From: Actinomycetales bacterium
GTDB taxonomy: Bacteria; Actinomycetota; Actinomycetes; Actinomycetales; Actinomycetaceae
Length of the DNA stretch: 17,491 bases
NCBI GenBank assembly: GCA_022838965.1
Contig: JALHDK010000074.1
Coordinates: 1-17,491 of the forward strand
Direction: 5' to 3'
Of this stretch, positions 12,640 to 17,491 are shown in pieces. Position 1 is the first letter of the stretch; each line of letters begins with the position of its first letter. The notes beneath the pieces are model-generated. The model made no database searches, had not been told where the DNA came from, and saw only the letters and a program-made list of their open reading frames with translations. The translations under genes and the position numbers were made by a program.

Positions 12640-14917
12640 GGGCCACTCCGCCGCCGTGATGCAGCAGCCGGAAGATGTGCTCCGGGGTGAGGGGTGTGCG
12701 GAACTCCCCGGCCGACGCCGGCCGCCAGCTGGCGATCGCGTCCTGCAGGGCGAAGAAGGCGCACAGGCCGTAGATCAGCGGTGGCTCGCCGACCGCCTTG
12801 CTTCCCAGCACGGCGTGCGGGTTCTCGTGTTCGAGCAGGTGGATCTCCATCTCGGGGGCGGCGTGCAGGTCGGGGATCTTGAAGGTGGCGAGGCTGTCGG
12901 TGAGCAGGCGGCCAGCGTCGTCGTGGAGGATCTCCTCGCTGGTCATCCAGCCAACGCCCTGCACGATACCTCCCTCGATCTGCCCGCGGTCGGTCAGTTC
13001 GTCGATCGAACGGGCGAGGTCGTGGACAGCGGTCACCTTGTCGATGGTGCCCACGCCCAGCAGCACGTCCACGGTCGCCTCCACCAGGGCCGCGCCATAG
13101 ACGTGGTAGGCGAACGGGTGGCCCGTGTTCGTCTGGCGGTCGAAGTGCAGGTGCGGCGTCGCGAAGTGCGCCAGCGCCGAGAGCGCCACCCGTTGCACGT
13201 AGGCGTCGGCGACGACGTCGGCCCACGCCACCCCGGCCGCGGCGGGCGATGCCGGGTCCGCATCCCGGACGCGTGCGACGCCGTCGGCGAACTCGACGTC
13301 GTCGGGCGCGCAGCCGAGACGCGCCGCCGCGACCGGCCGCAGCCCGCGCAGGATGGCGAGGCAGGCCTCGCGGGCGGCGGCGCCGTTGAGGTCGGAACCG
13401 GTGCTCGCGGCGGTGGGGGAGACGTTCGCCACCCGGAGGGTGTTGGTGCTGGCCACCGTGACCGCCTCGTCGGGAAGGCCGAGGGTCCGGGCCACCACGC
13501 GGCGCACCTTGCCGTACACGCCCTGCCCCATCTCGACGGCGCTGCTGGTGACCACGACGGTGCCGTCCACGTAGACGTGGACCAGCGCCTCGGCCTGGTT
13601 GAGCAGCGTGGCGGTGAAGGAGATCCCGAAGCAGATGGGGAGGAACGCCAGGCCCTTGCGATGCCTCGGGTGGGCCGCGTTCCACTCCGCCACCGCCCGG
13701 CGCGCCTCGGCCGGGGGCTGCAACCGGACCAGCTCGTCCCACGACTCGCGGGCGTGCACCCCCTCCGCCCGCTGCCCGTAGTGGAAGGTGTCGCCTTCGG
13801 AGAGGAGGTTGCGGGCCTGGAGCTCCTCCGGCAGCACTCCCAGCTCGCGGGCGGCGGCCCGGAGCGCCGCCTCGAACACGAAGATGCCCTGCGGCCCCCC
13901 GAACCCCCGGAAGGCGGTGTTGGACGGGAGATTGGTTCTGCAGCTCGCCGCCGTCACCCGGACGTTGGCCACCAGGTAGGCGTTGCAGGCGTGGAACAGC
14001 GAGCGTTCGAGGATGGCGGTGGAGAGGTCCGCCGCGCAGCCGGCGTCCTGGTAGAGGAACGCCTCGTAGGCGACGAAGCGACCATCCCCGTCCAGCCCCA
14101 GGCGGAAGTCCGCCTGGTAGGGGTGTCGCTTGCCCGTGATGCGCATGTCGTCCCGGCGGTCCGGCCAGACCCGCACCGGACGGCCGGTCCGCAGCGTCGC
14201 GAGGCCGGCGAGGCACGCCCACAGCGTGGCCTGATCCTCCTTGCCGCCGAAACCCCCGCCCAGCCGCTCGACCTCGATCTCGACGGCGTGCATCGGCAGT
14301 CCCGCGATCCGCGCCACGGCCTTCTGGACAGTGCTGGGGGACTGGGTGGCGGAGTGGACCATCAGTCCGCCGGCGTCGGTGGGCAGGGCGAGCGCCACCT
14401 GGGTCTCGAGCGCCACGTGCTCCGCCCCGCCGATCGAGACGCTGCCCGAGACCACGGTGGTGCACTGCGCCCACGCGGCGTCCACGTCGCCGCGCGCGAA
14501 GGTGCGCTGCGGAGCGATGAGGCTGCCCGCGGCGTAGGCGTCCCGGGGGTCGAGGATGGCGGGGAGCGGCGTGAAGTCCGCGGTGACGGCGGCGGCGCCC
14601 CTGCGGGCCGCGTCCATGGACGCGGCCACCACGAGCGCGTACGGCTCGCCGACACAGTGGGTCTCACCGTCGGCCAGCAGCGGTTCGCCGGGCAGGAGGT
14701 TGCCGATCTCGTTCTCCCCGGGGATGTCGGCCGCGGTGAGGACGGCAAGGACGTCGGGCTCCGCGAGGGCAGCGGTCGCGTCCACGCGCGTGAACGAGGC
14801 GTGGGCGTGCGGCGAGACCGCCGGGAGGGCGTGCAGGCAGCCGGTGGGGAGGGGCAGGTCGGAGGTGAACCGTGCGGTGCCGCGGACCAGCAGGTCGAGG
14901 TGCGGGTTGGCGCTCAT
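12632..14917 (-). CDS. xdhB: Xanthine dehydrogenase, molybdopterin-binding (large) subunit
   Basis: This 761-aa catalytic subunit hydroxylates hypoxanthine and xanthine to urate at the molybdenum centre and passes electrons to XdhA. Motifs: ATQSPS (190-195) with the conserved Gln, GGGFGGKE (220-227), AFRGFGGPQG (335-344), EMGQG (462-466) and GEPP (710-713). E227, R337 and E711 correspond by motif to bovine Glu802, Arg880 and Glu1261. The first two are replaced in aldehyde oxidases, so purine specificity is favoured. The length matches bacterial two-subunit enzymes. ATG 14917 overlaps the xdhA stop as ATGA and has AGGAG nine bases upstream; a GTG at 14926 is less likely. Confidence 0.95.
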   Translation of the reverse strand: MSANPHLDLLVRGTARFTSDLPLPTGCLHALPAVSPHAHASFTRVDATAALAEPDVLAVLTAADIPGENEIGNLLPGEPLLADGETHCVGEPYALVVAASMDAARRGAAAVTADFTPLPAILDPRDAYAAGSLIAPQRTFARGDVDAAWAQCTTVVSGSVSIGGAEHVALETQVALALPTDAGGLMVHSATQSPSTVQKAVARIAGLPMHAVEIEVERLGGGFGGKEDQATLWACLAGLATLRTGRPVRVWPDRRDDMRITGKRHPYQADFRLGLDGDGRFVAYEAFLYQDAGCAADLSTAILERSLFHACNAYLVANVRVTAASCRTNLPSNTAFRGFGGPQGIFVFEAALRAAARELGVLPEELQARNLLSEGDTFHYGQRAEGVHARESWDELVRLQPPAEARRAVAEWNAAHPRHRKGLAFLPICFGISFTATLLNQAEALVHVYVDGTVVVTSSAVEMGQGVYGKVRRVVARTLGLPDEAVTVASTNTLRVANVSPTAASTGSDLNGAAAREACLAILRGLRPVAAARLGCAPDDVEFADGVARVRDADPASPAAAGVAWADVVADAYVQRVALSALAHFATPHLHFDRQTNTGHPFAYHVYGAALVEATVDVLLGVGTIDKVTAVHDLARSIDELTDRGQIEGGIVQGVGWMTSEEILHDDAGRLLTDSLATFKIPDLHAAPEMEIHLLEHENPHAVLGSKAVGEPPLIYGLCAFFALQDAIASWRPASAGEFRTPLTPEHIFRLLHHGGGVAHG

Positions 14918-16356
14918 GCGAGGCACTCCTGCCAGTCGAGGTCGAACAGGGCGGCGAGGTGCGCCACGAGCTGGTGCCGCAGCAGGTCGCGCTTGTACCG
15001 GGCCGAGCCGCGGACGTCGTCGATGGGGGTGACGGCGTCGTCGAGCACCGGGAGTGCCGCCTGCACGGTCGCCACGGTGGCGGGGCGGCCGGTGAGCGCG
15101 GCGGCGACGTCGGACAGCAGCAGCGGGACGGGAGCGACCCCTCCCGCGCTGAACCGCACCTCGCCGAACCGCCCCTCAGCTCCGGGCCCCGCCACGAGGG
15201 CGCTCGTGACGGAGGTGATGTCGTCGTGCGCGCGCCGGGCCACCTTGAGGGCGTGCAGCCGGAACGCGCCGTCGCCGTTGCGGGGGATGCGGATCGCGGT
15301 GAGCAGCTCGTGGGGGTGCAGGTCGGTGACGCGATACCCCAGGTGGAAGGCGTGCAACGGCACGGTGCGGCCCCCGTTCGGGCCGGCGAGGGCGACGTCC
15401 GCGCCGAGGGCGAGGAGCACGACGGTGAGATCCGCGGCGGGGGAGGCGTTGACGATGTTTCCCCCGATCGTGGCGCTGTTGCGGATGCCGGGGGAGGCGA
15501 ACTGGTCGAGGAACGGGCCGAGTGCGGGCCACGCGGCGGCGACCAGCGGGCTCTCCTGCAGTTCGGCGACCGTGACCGCGCCGCCGATGCGGAGGTGACC
15601 GCCCTCGAGGGTGATGCCCCGGAGGCCGGGGACGCGGTGGGCGCGCAGCCGCGGTCCGGTGTCCTGCGGCCGCTGGACCGCGAGGTCCGTGGCGCCGCCG
15701 ACGACGGTCTCCTCCCCGGGGGGCCGGAGTGGTTCGGGGTGCTGGGGTGCCAGCGCACGGGCGGCCTCGGCGACGGCGGCAGGCAGGATTCCCAGGCTCG
15801 CGGCCTCGGCGAGGGTGAGCCGCCGGCGAGGGAACTGTGCCTCCAGCAGGGCGCAGGCGCGGCGGATCCCCGCGTAGCCGGTGCAGCGGCAGAGGTTCCC
15901 GCTCACCGCGGCCTCCAGGGGAGTGCCGTTGATCAGGCCGGCGGTCAGCGCGATCACGACGCCGGGCGTGCAATAGCCGCACTGGATCCCGCCCTGCTCC
16001 AGGAGCGTGCGCTGCACGGGGGTGAGTGGTGCGGTGACGCCCGGGGAGAGGGCGGGGGCGCCGAGCGAGGGGGCGGGGGGCCGGGAGGGCCCGGCGCCGG
16101 TGAGGCCTTCGGTGGTGATGACGTGACAGCCGGCCGTGCGGCCCGTGGTCAGCAGGCAGGTGTTGACCACGCGGTAGCGCGGTTCGATCTCGCCTGCCGG
16201 GATCTCGCCCAGGAGCACGAGGCAGGCACTGCAGTCCCCGGTGCGGCAGGTGGGTTTCGCAGCGGTGAGGCCGGCGTCATCCCTCAGGAAGTCGAGGAGG
16301 TTGCGGTCCTCCTCCGGTAGCTGTACCCGCCAGGAATTGAGGATCAGCTCGGCCAT
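14914..16356 (-). CDS. xdhA: Xanthine dehydrogenase, 2Fe-2S and FAD-binding (small) subunit
   Basis: This 480-aa subunit carries electrons from the molybdenum centre to NAD. The plant-type 2Fe-2S domain has C37, C42, C45 and C67 (TCRTGDCSAC ... NTC). The helical 2Fe-2S domain has C126, C129, C156 and C158 (QCGYCTPG ... CRCTGY). The FAD domain (about 210-385) shows VVGGATDLAVQ (218-228) and IRNSATIGGNIVNASPAADL (291-310), followed by the CO-dehydrogenase flavoprotein C-terminal domain. Between the two clusters, residues about 85-110 are a Pro/Ala/Gly-rich insert some 20 residues longer than in the familiar enzymes. ATG 16356 has AGGAGG six bases upstream. It is the first gene of the operon; the next starts with an ATGA overlap. 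Confidence 0.95.
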   Translation of the reverse strand: MAELILNSWRVQLPEEDRNLLDFLRDDAGLTAAKPTCRTGDCSACLVLLGEIPAGEIEPRYRVVNTCLLTTGRTAGCHVITTEGLTGAGPSRPPAPSLGAPALSPGVTAPLTPVQRTLLEQGGIQCGYCTPGVVIALTAGLINGTPLEAAVSGNLCRCTGYAGIRRACALLEAQFPRRRLTLAEAASLGILPAAVAEAARALAPQHPEPLRPPGEETVVGGATDLAVQRPQDTGPRLRAHRVPGLRGITLEGGHLRIGGAVTVAELQESPLVAAAWPALGPFLDQFASPGIRNSATIGGNIVNASPAADLTVVLLALGADVALAGPNGGRTVPLHAFHLGYRVTDLHPHELLTAIRIPRNGDGAFRLHALKVARRAHDDITSVTSALVAGPGAEGRFGEVRFSAGGVAPVPLLLSDVAAALTGRPATVATVQAALPVLDDAVTPIDDVRGSARYKRDLLRHQLVAHLAALFDLDWQECLA

Positions 16357-16384
16357 GTCCACCCTCCTCGGCGTCGTCGTCTCG

Positions 16385-16414
16385 ATTCTCGCCGCACCGG
16401 CCGGCGCGCGACAA
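16385..16414 (-). promoter_or_regulatory. Candidate promoter of the xdhABC operon
   Basis: On the minus strand TTGTCG (16414-16409) and GAGAAT (16390-16385) are separated by 18 bases. A start near 16378 would give a leader of about 22 bases carrying AGGAGG before ATG 16356. It lies in the 106-base gap after the transporter gene. I see no clear terminator in that gap, so read-through from the transporter is also possible. Confidence 0.4.
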
Positions 16415-16462
16415 GGAATCGCCGCGCACCGGCGACGGCACCCGGCGACCGTCTCATCGGAC

Positions 16463-17404
16463 TCAGGTGTGCGCCTGCCGCTCGTGTGCCGCGTGTCCCG
16501 CGGGCTCGATCTGGAACGTGGAGTGCACCACGCTGACCGCGAAGTGCTCCGCCACGCAGTCCTGGAGCTGGTCGAGGACCTGCGGGGCATGCCCGTCCGT
16601 GAAGCAGGCGTCGTCGAGCACCACGTGGGCCGACAGCACCGGCAGACCGGTGGCGATGAGGGAGGCGTGGAGGTCATGGACGCCCATGACGTGGGGCAAC
16701 GCCAGAATGTGCCGCCGGACGTCGTCGAGGTCGAGACCGGGAGGGGTCGACTCGAGGAGCACGCTGCCGGCGTCGCGGAGGATGACGACGGCGCGGGGGA
16801 TGATCAGGGCGGCGATCAGGATGCCGGCGAGGGGGTCGGCGCGGGTCCAGCCCACCGTGGCGATGAGGACGGCGGACACGACGACTGCCACCGATCCCAG
16901 TGCGTCCATCACGACTTCGAGGAACGCGGCCCGGAGGTTGAGGGTGAGGTCGCGGTGACGGCCCAGGATGAGGGCCGAGGCGATGTTGCCGACAAGGCCG
17001 ACGACGCCGAAGATCAGGAGTTCCGTCCCCGGGACCTCCGGGGGTGCGGCAAGCCTGCGCACCCCCTCACCGACGGCGTAGGCGGCCACGGCGAGCAGCA
17101 GTGTCGCCTGGGCGCCGGCGGCAAGGATCTCCGCCCGCCGGAAGCCCCAGGTGTGCTGCGGCGTCGCGGGCCGGAGTACGAGCCCTGCCGCCGTGAGCGC
17201 GAGAAGGAGGCCTCCGGCGTCGACGAGGACGTGGCCGGCGTCGACGAGGAGGGCATGGCTCCCCGTCACCCAGGCGCCGGCAAGCTGGGCGACGAGCACG
17301 GACACGGTGATCCCGAAGGCCACCCCGAGCCGCCGCCGCGGGGCGGCGAGGGAGGCGTCCCGTGGAGGATCGGTGGACGCGACCGTCACATCACGGTTCC
17401 GCAT
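16463..17404 (-). CDS. Cation diffusion facilitator (CDF) family transporter
   Basis: This 313-aa inner-membrane antiporter probably exports Zn2+ or a similar divalent ion in exchange for protons. Six TM helices are visible between about 25 and 215, followed by a cytoplasmic CDF C-terminal domain (220-313) with ..HSTFQIEP and a His-containing tail (H304, H307, H312). The TM2 half-site is H58xxxD62 (DAGHVLVD). In TM5 the usual HxxxD is E163xxxD167 (FLEVVMDALGSV). Glu at this place occurs in some CDF proteins as I recall, and may alter metal choice. ATG 17404 is chosen over TTG 17413. A palindrome TGGCAA-TC-TTGCCA and a -10-like AAGATT seven bases upstream support a regulated leaderless start. 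It lies upstream of xdhA on the same strand. Confidence 0.93.
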   Translation of the reverse strand: MRNRDVTVASTDPPRDASLAAPRRRLGVAFGITVSVLVAQLAGAWVTGSHALLVDAGHVLVDAGGLLLALTAAGLVLRPATPQHTWGFRRAEILAAGAQATLLLAVAAYAVGEGVRRLAAPPEVPGTELLIFGVVGLVGNIASALILGRHRDLTLNLRAAFLEVVMDALGSVAVVVSAVLIATVGWTRADPLAGILIAALIIPRAVVILRDAGSVLLESTPPGLDLDDVRRHILALPHVMGVHDLHASLIATGLPVLSAHVVLDDACFTDGHAPQVLDQLQDCVAEHFAVSVVHSTFQIEPAGHAAHERQAHT

Positions 17405-17407
17405 ACA

Positions 17408-17421
17408 TGGCAATCTTGCCA
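17408..17421. promoter_or_regulatory. Palindrome TGGCAA-TC-TTGCCA at the transporter start
   Basis: Six-base perfect arms with a two-base centre lie 4 to 17 bases before ATG 17404. The element contains the minus-strand hexamer AAGATT (17417-17412), which ends seven bases before the ATG. A repressor here would cover the -10 of a leaderless transcript; a metal sensor would be natural for a CDF gene, but no regulator is visible. A second small stem, CGGGC-TTGG-GCCCG, lies at 17435-17448. The remaining bases to 17491 hold no gene I can see. Confidence 0.4.
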
Positions 17422-17491
17422 GAAGTCCACATCACGGGCTTGGGCCCGATGGTAGCTTGACCGCGTTGCACGGCTGTCCCTTGGTGTCCCC

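Noticed and set aside
11906..15598. A 1230-codon open frame on the plus strand
   Set aside because: It lies antisense to xdhC, xdhB and xdhA, which have full family motifs and coupled starts. Its translation is low-complexity Arg/Gly/Ala and shows no domain; long antisense frames are expected at this GC content.

Overview
The window is high-GC DNA with dense, short-spaced genes, Tat and Sec signal peptides rich in Ala/Val, Pro/Glu/Thr-rich surface linkers and several starts that look leaderless. This points to an actinomycete (Actinomycetota, perhaps Micrococcales). I cannot name a genus. It reads as ordinary chromosome: there is no phage, insertion sequence, tRNA, rRNA or CRISPR array.

Layout, left to right. 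(1) 1-4127: the tail of a hypothetical protein; on the minus strand a zinc alcohol dehydrogenase and, upstream of it, an exported M23 peptidase with a long Pro/Glu/Thr linker; then two divergent small helix-turn-helix proteins with Cys/His-rich tails that look like paralogues and share a 96-bp control region; then a 156-aa hypothetical with a leaderless-type start. (2) 4071-5739: a tandem palindromic repeat covers the stop codons of two convergent genes. It is followed on the minus strand by a 114-aa hypothetical whose GTG overlaps the stop of a DEAD-box RNA helicase. The helicase frame is broken by an internal deletion between motifs IV and V. (3) 5979-8023: a six-TM protein with an internal duplication, a CinA-N/MoaB-like protein, and an opposed four-TM protein whose 3' end overlaps it. 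(4) 8024-9549: a structured intergenic region, then a Tat-exported vanadium-haloperoxidase-like protein. (5) 9550-11683: a second zinc alcohol dehydrogenase, a SnoaL/NTF2-like protein and a flavodoxin. (6) 11662-16356: a three-gene xanthine dehydrogenase operon, xdhA-xdhB-xdhC, tightly coupled on the minus strand. (7) 16463-17404: a cation diffusion facilitator upstream of that operon on the same strand.

How the genes work together: the clearest pathway unit is the xanthine dehydrogenase operon. It holds an iron-sulfur/FAD subunit, a molybdopterin subunit that keeps the Glu and Arg residues typical of purine hydroxylation, and the XdhC maturation factor. The rest looks like small independent transcription units. 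The most unusual items are the paralogous mini-HTH pair with an operator-like palindrome at a good promoter, the disrupted helicase, the repeated '-10 hexamer, 6-7 bases, ATG' layout at five genes, and the nested inverted repeats upstream of the haloperoxidase. I found no convincing entirely new multi-gene system; the HTH pair is the best candidate for undescribed biology.
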